Source: Streptomyces alboflavus
Lineage (GTDB): Bacteria; Actinomycetota; Actinomycetes; Streptomycetales; Streptomycetaceae
Direction of reading: 5' to 3'
Length of the DNA stretch: 64,000 bases
NCBI RefSeq assembly: GCF_000716675.1
Contig: NZ_JNXT01000036.1
Coordinates: forward strand, 1-64,000
This document shows positions 17,047 to 25,688 of the stretch, piece by piece. Position numbers and translations under genes: made by a program. A model generated the notes under the pieces. It had not been told where the DNA came from. It was given only the letters and a program-made list of their open reading frames with translations, and ran no database searches. Every line of letters starts with the position of its first letter. Position 1 is the first letter of the stretch.

Positions 17047-17499
17047 ATGGCTGCCGAGAAGCACGAAGGATTCACCGAGGACGAGCGGAGCGCCATGAAG
17101 GAGCGCGCCAAGGAGCTGAAGACCTCCTCGCGGCGCGGCCCGCGCTCGGCCAAGGCGGCCAAGGCGGACGGCGAGACCGACGTGCTCGCGAAGATCGCCG
17201 AGATGCCGGAGGCGGACCGGGTGCTCGCGGCCCGTGTCCACGAGATCGTCAAGGCGAACGCGCCGGAGCTGACGCCGAAGCTCTGGTACGGCATGCCCGC
17301 GTACGCCAGGAACGGCAAGGTCCTGTGCTTCTTCCAGGCCGCGCACAAGTTCAAGTCGCGCTACGCCACGCTGGGCTTCAGCGACGAGGCGACCGGGCTC
17401 GACGACGGCACCATGTGGCCGACCGTCTTCGCCCTGACGGAGCTGACCGCCGCCGACGAGGCCCGCATCGGGCAGCTCGTCAAGACGGCCGTCGGCTGA
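17047..17499 (+). CDS. DUF1801 (YdhG-like) protein
   Basis: A 150-residue protein. The C-terminal DUF1801 core shows [20 protein letters not shown], then [13 protein letters not shown] and a short terminal helix. The charged N-terminus ([18 protein letters not shown]) is usual in actinobacterial members. Related proteins have been called iron chaperones, but I would not assign that role. ATG 17047 has a GAGAGGGGA site. Its last codons are repeated in tandem past the stop (17484-17575). Confidence 0.82.
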   Translation: MAAEKHEGFTEDERSAMKERAKELKTSSRRGPRSAKAAKADGETDVLAKIAEMPEADRVLAARVHEIVKANAPELTPKLWYGMPAYARNGKVLCFFQAAHKFKSRYATLGFSDEATGLDDGTMWPTVFALTELTAADEARIGQLVKTAVG

Positions 17500-17575
17500 G
17501 ATGGCCGTCGGCTGAGGCGGCCGTCGGCTGAGATGGCCATCGGCTGAGGCGGCCGTCGGCTGAGGCGGCCGCCGG
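17484..17575. repeat. 16-bp tandem repeat containing the stop codon
   Basis: Five full copies of a 16-base unit of the form GAYGGCCGTCGGCTGA, or GGCGGCCGTCGGCTGA, run from 17484 to 17563, followed by a partial copy. The first copy is the last five codons plus stop of the DUF1801 gene, so the gene end itself has been amplified. Confidence 0.9.
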
Positions 17576-17588
17576 ACGTGCCCCGTCC

Positions 17589-19076
17589 TCAGCTGTAGGT
17601 CCCCCACCGGCGCCCCACGGTGTCGTACGCGTACCGGGGCAGGCCCTTGATGGCGCTGGTGCGGAACGGGCGGCCGTCGTCGTCGACGCGCACGGTGCCC
17701 TTGCGGCCCTGGGACGACCAGTCCAGCTCCAGGTACCAGCGGCAGTCGCACGAGCTGGTCGCGGCCGTGACCAGCAGGACCTCGGGGTCCTTCGCCGAGA
17801 CGCGGTAGGGCATGCGGACGGCCGGGATGGGTGTGCCGGAGTCGTTCCCGGCGACCGCGCGGGCGAGGGGGCGGTCCTTGTCCAGATCCACGGCGAAGGA
17901 CCGGGGCGTGACCGCGCCGCCGCATCCCCCGTCCATGGCGTACGCGTTGCCCTCGACCGGCGCCGTACGGCCGACCACGCGCACGCGCAGCGCCTCCAGT
18001 ACGACGGCTGTGTCGCCGCGGCCCTGCACCGACAGTTGGACGAGCGTCTCGCCGCCGTGCACCGCTCCCTGTGTCGCCGCCCAGGGCGCGGCGTCCTGCG
18101 GGACCGGGGGAGGGGGGACCTGGCTCGGCGGCTTGGCGACGACGTAGTCGTGATCGCAGCCGAGCTTCCAGGCCTGGGAGTTGACGGACCAGGTGAGGGG
18201 CTGCCCGGCGGGCTTCTCGCCGCGGGGCGGGGTGGAGGTCGCGCCGGGCGGGCGAGAGGTGCCCTTCTTCTCCGCGTTCTCGGAATTCTCGGGGTGCTTG
18301 GAGTTCTTGGAGTTCTTCGGGGCGGTGGAGCCGGAGGGCCGCTCGGAGGCGGGGGCGGTGCCGCTCGGGTCGGGCGCGCCGCCCCGCCGCTCCGGCGCCG
18401 CGGCCTCCGTCGTACCGGCGCCCCGGCCGGGGCCGTCGGCGGACGCCCGCCGCCCGTCCGGCAGCACGGAGAAGGCCCCGAGCGACGCGAGGACGGCGCA
18501 GGCGGAGGCCAACGCGACGACGAGGCGTCTGCGGCGGTACCAGGGGCGGTGCGGGGGCGGGTCCGGGAGCGGGGGCGAGTTCGGGGGCGTGGGTGCGTCG
18601 GGCGGTCCGGGCGGTCCGGCTTCGGGGTCCGATGCGACGACCGGGCTGCCGGTGGGCTTCGGCGCCGTGTCCGGGGCGGCGACCGGGGCGGTGACCGGGC
18701 CGCCGTCGGCCTTCGGCTCCGTGCCCGGGGCGGTGGTGACCTCCACTCCCGCGTCCGGGGCGGCTGTGCCCTCCGTCGCCGCGTCCGCTCCCGCCGTACG
18801 AGGCCGACGGCGGGCCTCCACTGCCAGGAGCCAACGGCGGTGGAGTTCCAGGCGTTGTTCCGAGGTCGCCCCGCACAGGGCCGCGAAGCGTTCCACGGGG
18901 GCGAAGTCGAGCGGCACCGCGTCGCCCGCGCAGTAGCGGTGCAGCGTCGAGGTGTTCATGCCGAGGCGGCGGGCCAGCGAGCCGTAGCTCCGGTCCGTGC
19001 GTTCCTTCATCTCCCGCAGCAGCGCCGCGAACTCCGCCACCGCGTCGATGCCGTCGCCGTCGTCCTGTGCCGACAC
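17589..19076 (-). CDS. HTH, one membrane span and extracellular domain protein
   Basis: A 495-residue protein. A Cro-type HTH lies at residues 31-50 (YGSLARRLGMNTSTLHRYCA), and a Pro/Ala-rich linker covers 90-178. One membrane helix follows at about 185-205 after an Arg cluster, and an extracellular Pro/Ser/Lys-rich stalk leads to a C-terminal domain (about residues 310-495) with Cys pairs such as SSCDCRWYLELDW. The layout suggests a membrane-anchored regulator that senses outside the cell. It starts with GTG. The target is unknown; the divergent secreted protein at 19329 is one candidate. Confidence 0.75.
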   Translation of the reverse strand: MSAQDDGDGIDAVAEFAALLREMKERTDRSYGSLARRLGMNTSTLHRYCAGDAVPLDFAPVERFAALCGATSEQRLELHRRWLLAVEARRRPRTAGADAATEGTAAPDAGVEVTTAPGTEPKADGGPVTAPVAAPDTAPKPTGSPVVASDPEAGPPGPPDAPTPPNSPPLPDPPPHRPWYRRRRLVVALASACAVLASLGAFSVLPDGRRASADGPGRGAGTTEAAAPERRGGAPDPSGTAPASERPSGSTAPKNSKNSKHPENSENAEKKGTSRPPGATSTPPRGEKPAGQPLTWSVNSQAWKLGCDHDYVVAKPPSQVPPPPVPQDAAPWAATQGAVHGGETLVQLSVQGRGDTAVVLEALRVRVVGRTAPVEGNAYAMDGGCGGAVTPRSFAVDLDKDRPLARAVAGNDSGTPIPAVRMPYRVSAKDPEVLLVTAATSSCDCRWYLELDWSSQGRKGTVRVDDDGRPFRTSAIKGLPRYAYDTVGRRWGTYS

Positions 19077-19328
19077 GGGTCCCCCGTCCTCGTACGACCC
19101 CGACCGGCCCGGGACGGTATCCCAGGCACCCCATGTACCTGCACGTCAGACGGGCTGGGATGGTTCCACCGCCGCAGGTTGTTGCGCCCGGACGCCGTGA
19201 CCGCTGATGCTCTTGGTGCCGCACCGACCAGGCCCGCACCGATCAGACCCGGGCCGATCAGACCCGGGCCGACCGGTCGACCTCTTCGCGGCATCCACAT
19301 CCACGCACTCACCCTCGGGGGAACTCCC
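19077..19328. promoter_or_regulatory. divergent promoter region with short direct repeats
   Basis: No gene is visible. Two copies of CCGATCAGACCCGGG and a partial third (about 19236-19280) lie 50-90 bases before the secreted-protein ATG. Confidence 0.35.
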
Positions 19329-19952
19329 ATGTCCCTGCGCATCCGTACGAGCGCCTGCACCGCACTCGCCGTCGCCGCCCTCGCGGCGGGCACGGTCCTC
19401 ACCGCACCGTCCGCCGGCGCCGCGCCGAACGCCGCCGCGCCCAAGTTCCTGTCGGCGTCCCAGCTGCCGCCGCACGCGTCGTCGTCGTGGACCGCCGGGC
19501 CGGTCAAGGAAGGGTTCCCGGAGGGCCTCGGCACCTGTGTGAGCACGGAGGGCGTGCCCTCCTTCGACTACCGGCACCGGGAGTTCCGCACCGACCTGGA
19601 CACCAACGCCGTGCAGCTGACCGTCGTGACGGGCTCGGCCGCCCGGGCCAAGGCCCTGGCGAAGCACTACGACGACCTGATCCGCACCTGCGCCGACCGC
19701 ATCGAGCAGGGCTCGCCCGACGTCGAGGCCGAGGGCCGGGACTACGGCAAGCTGCCGGTCGAGGAGGGCGCCCGCGTCCGTGGCGTGCACACCGAGTCGT
19801 CCGGGGGCGCCACCGACATCGCGCTGCTGTCGGTCGGGCGGGACGGCAGGACCGTCACCGTCGTGCAGTGGGCGCAGCTGGGCGACTTCGGGGACGCGCC
19901 CGTGGCCGCCTTCAAGAAGACCACGACCACGGCCGTCAACAAGCTGTACTGA
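19329..19952 (+). CDS. secreted protein of unknown function
   Basis: A 207-residue exported protein with a signal peptide ending near residue 31 (AGAAPNAA). The mature part has two conserved-looking Cys (GTCVSTEG and IRTCADRI) and ends TTAVNKLY. The pattern of an alpha/beta sensor-like extracellular domain resembles PknH-type sensor domains of actinobacteria, but this is a weak impression. A strong bidirectional hairpin follows. Confidence 0.75.
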   Translation: MSLRIRTSACTALAVAALAAGTVLTAPSAGAAPNAAAPKFLSASQLPPHASSSWTAGPVKEGFPEGLGTCVSTEGVPSFDYRHREFRTDLDTNAVQLTVVTGSAARAKALAKHYDDLIRTCADRIEQGSPDVEAEGRDYGKLPVEEGARVRGVHTESSGGATDIALLSVGRDGRTVTVVQWAQLGDFGDAPVAAFKKTTTTAVNKLY

Positions 19953-19976
19953 CCGGCGGCCACCGAGGGGTGGTGC

Positions 19977-20017
19977 CGGGGCCGTCCTCCCGTCACGGGG
20001 GCGGGAGGACGGCCCCG
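19977..20017. terminator. 16-bp-stem bidirectional terminator
   Basis: CGGGGCCGTCCTCCCG (19977-19992) pairs perfectly with CGGGAGGACGGCCCCG (20002-20017) over a 9-base loop between convergent genes. It is followed by two copies of TCCGTCATGTCCCCGGGG. Confidence 0.8.
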
Positions 20018-20084
20018 TATCCGTCATGTCCCCGGGGCGGGGACCGTGTGTCCGTCATGTCCCCGGGGACCGTCAGGAAGCGGG

Positions 20085-22376
20085 CTAGCCCAGGGAAGCC
20101 CACTGCTTCCAGTACGGCGCGTCGCCGAATGCGACGCGGTTGGCGAACGTCCCGTCGCCCTTGCCCGCGTTGAGCCACAGGCGGCCGCTCGTGTCACGCG
20201 CCAGCAGGTCGTGCTTGCCGTCGCCGTTGACGTCACCGGCGCCTATGACGTCCTTGTACGAGGCGCCCCAGTCCTTGAAGACGCGGACGCGGTCCTTCAG
20301 CTTGCCGGTGCGCAGGCCGTCGTAGCGCCACAGCTCGCCGGACTTGTCGCGGGCGAGGACGTCGCCTGTGCCGTCGCCGTCGAGGTCGCCCGCGCCGACG
20401 ACGTGGGTGTATCCGGTCCAGGCCGAACGGATCTTCACCCGGGGCTTGAAGCCGCCCGCGCTTCCTGTGCCGCCCGTGCCGTCGTGGGCGTACAGATACA
20501 CATTCCCGGTGGCCTTGTCGCGGGCCAGCAGGTCCGGGCGGCCGTCCCCGGTCTGGTCGCCGCTCGCGAGGAGCGTGTCGTACTTGCTCCAGTCCCGGGC
20601 GAGCCGCTTGTACGGCGAGTCCGGGTTGGGCAGGCCGCCGCACACCGGGGTGTAGAGGCGGGCCTCGCCGCCGGGCAGCCGCACGACCAGGTCGTTGCAG
20701 CGGTCCCCGTCGGCGTCGCCGAACGGCACGACGCGCGTCCTGTCGTCCCAGGGGGAGGCGTAGAACGTCTCCGTGGGGTTGGTGGCATCGCCCGTGTACA
20801 GCTTCATCGAGGCGCTGAACGACAGGCCCACGACGTCCCCGCGGGAGTCGTCGGCGTAGTCGTGCCACTTCGGCTTGGCGCGGGTGCCCGTGGTCGCCGT
20901 GTACGCGCCGCGCTTGCCGTCGACGGTGTGCTGCGCCCACACCGCGACCGGGCGGCCCTTGTCGTCGGCGGCCACGAGGCCCGCGCTGGTGCTGTACTTC
21001 GTCAGCGCGCTCAACGTGCGCGGCTTGGCCGGGTCACCGCCCTCGACGGTCTGCGCGACGAAGTCCCTGCGGACCGTGCGGCCGAGCTCGAAGCGCCGCT
21101 GGGTGTACGTGACGACGACCGCGCCGTCGCCCGTCGCCGCCGCGCCCAGCGAGTCCGCGTCGACGTACGGGGCGAGCTTGCGGGTCGCGCCCCAACTGCC
21201 CTTGCGGGCAGGGCGGTTGGCTGCGCCCACGGTGTCCTTGCCGATGAAGCCGACCGCCGTGACGTCGCCGTCCGGGGTGGTGACCAGCTCGGCGGGCGCG
21301 TACGCCCGTGCCCCCACGCCGGTCTGCTCGACCGCGCCCCACTCGGCCGCTCCGGCCGCCTTGCGGGCGTAGTCGCCGCCCGCGAGCAGGTGGAACCCGC
21401 CCTTCGGGTGGGCGGCGAACGCGACCTTCTTCGGCTTCTCGCCGAGCTGCGGCAGGTCGCGCGGCGTGCTCCAGGAGGAGCCGTCGGCGGCGGGCTTCTC
21501 CAGGTACTTGTAGTGCCACTTGTACGCCGACGGGTCCGGGTCGACGCCGTCGCCGGTGTAGTAGCTGTTGCCGCCCCAGATCACGCCGACGGTGCCCGCG
21601 GGGTCCACGGCGACGCGCAGGTCCCACAGGACGTAGTCGTAGACGTTGTCGTCGCGGACGATCGGGTCGGGGAGCCGGTCGAGGGTCCTGGGCGCGGACC
21701 ACTGGCCGTCGGGTCCGGTGCGGTCGACGACCGTCAGGCGGTGCTCGGCGTCCATCCACGCGACGGCCTGGTGGCCCTCGGCGTTGGCGGCGAACGTGGT
21801 CACCTGCGTGCGCGCGTGCACCCAGTCTCGGGCGAGCGTGCCGGTGGCGACGTCCTCGGCGGGCCCGAACTCCTTGCCGTCGGCGGCGAGTCGGGACAGC
21901 TTCAGGGTGCGGCTGCCGCCGTCGCCCGCGTCCGTCCACGACAGCAGGGAGAGCGCGCCGTCGTCGGTGCGCTGGAGCGTGGCGCCGTCCGGTGCGGGGA
22001 CGGCGGTGCCCCAGGTGGTGCTGCCCGCGGGCCGCACCGCCAGGACCGTCTTGCCGTCCTGCGTGAACAGCCCGGCGACCGTGCCGCCCGAGGTCGCCTT
22101 CAGGTCCACGACGCCGCTGACGCCGGGCAGTTGCGTGGGTGCGGCCCAGGGGCCGAGCCCGGCCGGGACGGCGTTCGCGGGCGTGGGCGCGGGCGCCTTG
22201 GCGGCGGTGGTGGGCGCGGTGGGTGTGGCCGCCTGGGCGCCGGGTGCGGCGGCGCCGAGGGCGAGGGCGGAGATGAGGGCTCCGCCCAGGAGTGCCGAGC
22301 TGCCGGTCCCCTGGGCTCGCCCGGCCCTGTCGGCTCTGTTGAGTCTGCTGCTTCTTCTCTTGCTTCTGCTGGTCAT
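20085..22376 (-). CDS. secreted VCBS/FG-GAP repeat protein
   Basis: A 763-residue exported protein. It has a basic start, a long hydrophobic segment and an AQA cleavage site near residue 50, then a large beta-propeller-like region. At the C-terminus are at least four FG-GAP/VCBS repeats with calcium-loop motifs such as GDLDGDGTGDVLARD and GDVNGDGKHDLLARD. It should bind calcium and act outside the cell; no catalytic site is visible. ATG 22376 is two bases after the stop of the upstream FG-GAP gene, so the two are translationally coupled. Confidence 0.85.
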   Translation of the reverse strand: MTSRSKRRSSRLNRADRAGRAQGTGSSALLGGALISALALGAAAPGAQAATPTAPTTAAKAPAPTPANAVPAGLGPWAAPTQLPGVSGVVDLKATSGGTVAGLFTQDGKTVLAVRPAGSTTWGTAVPAPDGATLQRTDDGALSLLSWTDAGDGGSRTLKLSRLAADGKEFGPAEDVATGTLARDWVHARTQVTTFAANAEGHQAVAWMDAEHRLTVVDRTGPDGQWSAPRTLDRLPDPIVRDDNVYDYVLWDLRVAVDPAGTVGVIWGGNSYYTGDGVDPDPSAYKWHYKYLEKPAADGSSWSTPRDLPQLGEKPKKVAFAAHPKGGFHLLAGGDYARKAAGAAEWGAVEQTGVGARAYAPAELVTTPDGDVTAVGFIGKDTVGAANRPARKGSWGATRKLAPYVDADSLGAAATGDGAVVVTYTQRRFELGRTVRRDFVAQTVEGGDPAKPRTLSALTKYSTSAGLVAADDKGRPVAVWAQHTVDGKRGAYTATTGTRAKPKWHDYADDSRGDVVGLSFSASMKLYTGDATNPTETFYASPWDDRTRVVPFGDADGDRCNDLVVRLPGGEARLYTPVCGGLPNPDSPYKRLARDWSKYDTLLASGDQTGDGRPDLLARDKATGNVYLYAHDGTGGTGSAGGFKPRVKIRSAWTGYTHVVGAGDLDGDGTGDVLARDKSGELWRYDGLRTGKLKDRVRVFKDWGASYKDVIGAGDVNGDGKHDLLARDTSGRLWLNAGKGDGTFANRVAFGDAPYWKQWASLG

Positions 22377-22378
22377 GG

Positions 22379-23863
22379 TCAGCCCGCCATCCGGTACCCG
22401 AAGTTGCCGCCGGTCGCGGGGCCGCCGACCGTGCCGAGGTGGAAGCTGGTGGCGCCCTCGCCGGTGACACCGGAGGCGCCGGTGGCGAGCTTCCAGACGC
22501 GGCCCTTGAAGCCGTCCTCGCCGTTGCCGCCGACGTACACCTCCGTGGCGCCGTCCGTGCCCGAGCCGACCACGGCCACCGAGGCGCCGAAGTGGTCGTC
22601 CTTCTCCGAAGTGCTCGGTATGCCACGGGAGTTCTGCGTGAACGACGCGGCGCCCGTCGTGGTGATTCCGTCCGCGCTGCCGCGCAGCACCGTGATCGCG
22701 CCCGAGCCCGTGGCGGCCGGGTCGGAGCCGGTCTCGTACGAGGCGCCGACGATCAGGTCCCCGTACCCGTCGCCGTCGGTGTCGCCGATGGCGAGCGACG
22801 AGCCGAACTTGTCGCCCGCCTCCTCGACGCCGGGGACGCCCGCGCTGGCCTGCGTGTACGCGCGGGACTTCACGGTGGTGCTGACGCCGTCCTTGCCGCC
22901 GTACGTCACGTACACCTTGTTCTGGCCGGGGTAGCCCGTGACCAGGTCCTGGTAACCGTCCTTGTTCAGGTCGCCGAACGCGGAGGGCATGGAGTCCTCG
23001 CGCTTGTACGGGCCGGGGAACTCGCTGCCCTTCACCAAGCCGTCCGGGGAGCCCTTCAGGACCACGCCGCCCGGCGTGCCGCTGCCGAGGTTGGCGCTGC
23101 CGCTGGCCACGATGTCGGCGGTGCCGTCGCCAGTGAGGTCGCCCACGTAGACCGTGCCGATGAGGAACTTGTCCAGCGTGCCGGTGTCCCGGTGCCACAC
23201 CCCGGCGGGCTTGCCCGTGGTGCGGTTCAGCGGGCCGAGCAGGGTCGTGACGCCGTAGGAGAGGCCGTTGTTGGCGCGGCTCACGAAGTCGTCGACGCCG
23301 TCGCCGTTGACGTCACCCACGCCCATGCCGCCGCCGAGCAGCCTCGGGGAGGTCGCGGTGTAGTCGCCGGACGGCAGGGCGGTGCCCTCGCCGGTGATGC
23401 CGTCCTTGCTCCCCCACAGCACCATGTTCTTCTGGAGGTAGTGCACGACCAGGTCGTCGTACCCGTCGCCGTCCAGGTCGCCCGCGGCGCTGACCTCGCG
23501 CCACTTCCCGTCCGCGACCGGCTCGCCCGGGACGCCCGGCGTGGCCTGGCTGAGAATGCCCGCCGTCTCGTACTTCAGGCCCGTCGCCGAGCCGTACGCC
23601 ACGGTGACGACGCCCGCGCGCTTGATGTCGCCCACGGTGGCGGTGTGGGCGCCGATGGCAAGGTCCTGGTAGCCGTCGCCGTTGAAGTCGGCCTTGTCGC
23701 CGCCCTTGGCGGCTGCCGAGTCTCCCCGCTCGGCCGCCGTGCCCGCCTGCTTGCTCGATGTGTTGTCCGCCGTCGGTGCGGCCAGAGCCGCGGGTGCCAG
23801 CCCTGTCGTCCCGACGAGTGCGGCCGCGCATACGGCGGCCGCGGTGAGCGCTCTGCGGCGCAT
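22379..23863 (-). CDS. secreted integrin-alpha-like FG-GAP protein
   Basis: A 494-residue exported protein with signal peptide ending ALAAPTA near residue 30. Six or seven FG-GAP blades follow, each with a calcium loop, for example DFNGDGYQDLAIG, GDLDGDGYDDLVV, GDVNGDGVDDFVS and GDTDGDGYGDLIVG. This is the integrin alpha beta-propeller pattern. It is the first gene of the pair with the VCBS protein. Secreted binding or scaffold function is inferred; no enzyme motif is seen. Confidence 0.87.
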   Translation of the reverse strand: MRRRALTAAAVCAAALVGTTGLAPAALAAPTADNTSSKQAGTAAERGDSAAAKGGDKADFNGDGYQDLAIGAHTATVGDIKRAGVVTVAYGSATGLKYETAGILSQATPGVPGEPVADGKWREVSAAGDLDGDGYDDLVVHYLQKNMVLWGSKDGITGEGTALPSGDYTATSPRLLGGGMGVGDVNGDGVDDFVSRANNGLSYGVTTLLGPLNRTTGKPAGVWHRDTGTLDKFLIGTVYVGDLTGDGTADIVASGSANLGSGTPGGVVLKGSPDGLVKGSEFPGPYKREDSMPSAFGDLNKDGYQDLVTGYPGQNKVYVTYGGKDGVSTTVKSRAYTQASAGVPGVEEAGDKFGSSLAIGDTDGDGYGDLIVGASYETGSDPAATGSGAITVLRGSADGITTTGAASFTQNSRGIPSTSEKDDHFGASVAVVGSGTDGATEVYVGGNGEDGFKGRVWKLATGASGVTGEGATSFHLGTVGGPATGGNFGYRMAG

Positions 23864-23975
23864 GTGGTCCCCCCACTTCCCATGGCGGACCGGGCGAACC
23901 GGAGGTCCGGATGCCCGGAATAGTCGCCAAAAGATCAAATCCAGCCAGATGATAAGCGGAGATGGGCGGGAACGC

Positions 23976-25409
23976 TCACGTCCGTTTCCCGTACATCAGG
24001 CGCCGCAGCAGTGTCTCCGCGGGGCCGCGCTTCCCCCGTATCTCCAGTGCGTACGCCCCCGCGACCGTCACCAGCCACACCCCGAAGGCGAAGAGCACCA
24101 TCGTCGCGCTGGTCAGATGCTCGCCGAGGCCGAGGCCCCAGGCGGCGAGGATCGGGGCGAAGAGGAGGGAGTGGGTGAGGTAGCAGGAGAGGGAGCGCTT
24201 GCCGACCGCGGAGATCGCTGTGACCGCGGTGGCGACCGGGGCCGAGGTGAACGTCGTCGTTGGCGTGGCCGCCGTGGCCGCCGTGGCCGCCGTGGCCGCC
24301 GTGCTCGCCGTGGCCGGCGTGGCCGACGTGGGTGTGGTCGCCGTCGCCGGACCCGGAGTTGCCTCCCGCGGCCAGTCCTGCCGCTCCCGCCGCCCCCGCC
24401 GCTCCTGCCGCCGCGTCCACCAGTGCACGAACAGGGCCACCAGCGCCACATAGCCGAGACCCGCCGCACTGCCTGTGACGTCCCGCAGCGCCATCAGCGC
24501 ACCCGTCTCGCTCTGCGCGTCCGCCGATACGTCCAGCGCCCCCACGTGCGCCAGCGCCGCGGGCAGTCCGCCCAGCCAGCCGATCGCGATCCCGATGATC
24601 GCCGTGCCCCGCAGCAGCCTCAGGTGCTCGCCCGGCTCCTCCAGGATGCGGCGCCGTGCCGCCCAGAACCCCAGCAGGAAGATGAAGCCGCCGCCCGTCA
24701 CAAGGACCAGTGGTGCGGCCGCGCCCACCAGGAACAGGCCCGTCATCATGCGCGTGCCCGCCGCCGCGAGCCAGCTCTCCTTGCCCGCCGCGTACGCCTC
24801 GCTGCCCGCGTCGGCCCCCGCGTCCCCCAGCGAGCTCAACTCGCCCTGGAGCGCTGCCGTCACGACCGGCTGCGCCGCCGCCGCGACGCTCACCGTCACG
24901 GATATCCAGATCCACCACTTCAGCGCCCGGTCCCCGCGCCGCAGGAACAGCCAGCCGAGGCCCAGGCTCAGCAGCCCGTAGTACCCGACGATGTCCCCCG
25001 CCATCAGCAGGCCCGCGTGCGCCAGCCCTATGACGATCATCCACAGGCTCCGCTTGCGCAGCAGCGCGGCCGCCTTCCGCTCCGGCGTCCCGGTCGCCGT
25101 CTGGCGCAGATACAGCTGCATCATTCCGTACCCGAACAGGAATGCGAACAGCGGATAGATCCGGAGGTCCAGGCCCACGATCATCGCGAACTGCACCGTG
25201 TGATCCAGCCAGCCCCCGTTCGTCGGCTGCCACCCCGACGGCCCGTAGTCCGAATTCCACAGGTGGAAAGCCGTGTTCGACATCGCGATGAACAGCAGCA
25301 TCAGCCCTCTGGCGAGGTCTGGTGCGAGGGCGCGCTCGGCGGCGCGGACCCCTGTCGGGCGGGGGGCCACAGGTCGGTTCGCCTCGGCGGCAGCGGTGTC
25401 GAAGGTCAT
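23976..25409 (-). CDS. DUF418 polytopic membrane protein
   Basis: A 477-residue membrane protein. The N-terminus ALAPDLARGLMLLFIAMSN and the C-terminal RSLSCYLTHSLLFAP with final GPAETLLRRLMYG are DUF418 hallmarks; the family may be acyl-transfer related. A cytoplasmic-looking loop at about residues 340-400 has an Ala/Thr run made by a 9-base tandem repeat (24265-24327). It lies upstream of the FG-GAP pair on the same strand with 112 bases between. Confidence 0.85.
   Translation of the reverse strand: MTFDTAAAEANRPVAPRPTGVRAAERALAPDLARGLMLLFIAMSNTAFHLWNSDYGPSGWQPTNGGWLDHTVQFAMIVGLDLRIYPLFAFLFGYGMMQLYLRQTATGTPERKAAALLRKRSLWMIVIGLAHAGLLMAGDIVGYYGLLSLGLGWLFLRRGDRALKWWIWISVTVSVAAAAQPVVTAALQGELSSLGDAGADAGSEAYAAGKESWLAAAGTRMMTGLFLVGAAAPLVLVTGGGFIFLLGFWAARRRILEEPGEHLRLLRGTAIIGIAIGWLGGLPAALAHVGALDVSADAQSETGALMALRDVTGSAAGLGYVALVALFVHWWTRRQERRGRRERQDWPREATPGPATATTPTSATPATASTAATAATAATAATPTTTFTSAPVATAVTAISAVGKRSLSCYLTHSLLFAPILAAWGLGLGEHLTSATMVLFAFGVWLVTVAGAYALEIRGKRGPAETLLRRLMYGKRT
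24265..24327. repeat. 9-bp tandem repeat in the DUF418 gene
   Basis: Seven units of GTGGCCGCC or close variants, read on the plus strand, encode an Ala/Thr-rich loop. Copy number is likely to vary between strains without breaking the frame. Confidence 0.8.
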
Positions 25410-25455
25410 GCTTCGACGCTATTGCTGGCCCCTGGGCCTGGCGTCAGCCGATCGG

Positions 25456-25548
25456 CTATCTACGGCTACCCAAAGGTGAGTGTGCGGCGAGGAAGGCGGT
25501 CCAGGTGGCGGGGTGGAGGTGGAGGATCGGACCGGTTGGGTTCTTGGA
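25456..25548 (-). pseudogene. DUF397 3' remnant
   Basis: Thirty residues beginning SKNPTGPILHLHPATWTAFL match the C-terminal end of DUF397 proteins and nearly repeat the end of the intact DUF397 gene at 27739 (28 identical bases at 25522-25549 versus 27796-27823). The N-terminal SSYS motif and the start are absent; the upstream frame reads unrelated sequence. Confidence 0.7.
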
Positions 25549-25688
25549 GCCAGTGGGCGCCGAAAGACCGCGTGCGCGTAGCCCGCCTTTGCGGGATGGC
25601 CCGAGGGCGCGTGGTCCGTCTGGCGGGCGCTGCCGACTCGGGAGGGACCGCACGGCACGAGACCCATTGCGCGCATTCTTCACGGTAG
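25549..25688. other. unassigned junction between two truncated genes
   Basis: About 140 bases separate the DUF397 remnant from the 5'-truncated protease. I find no continuation of either gene in any frame and no insertion-sequence end. It is probably the scar of a deletion or rearrangement. Confidence 0.4.

Noticed and set aside
20046..22934. 962-residue open frame on the plus strand opposite the FG-GAP genes
   Set aside because: The minus-strand genes have signal peptides and clear FG-GAP motifs; the plus frame is Val/Arg/Gly-rich GC-shadow sequence without any motif.
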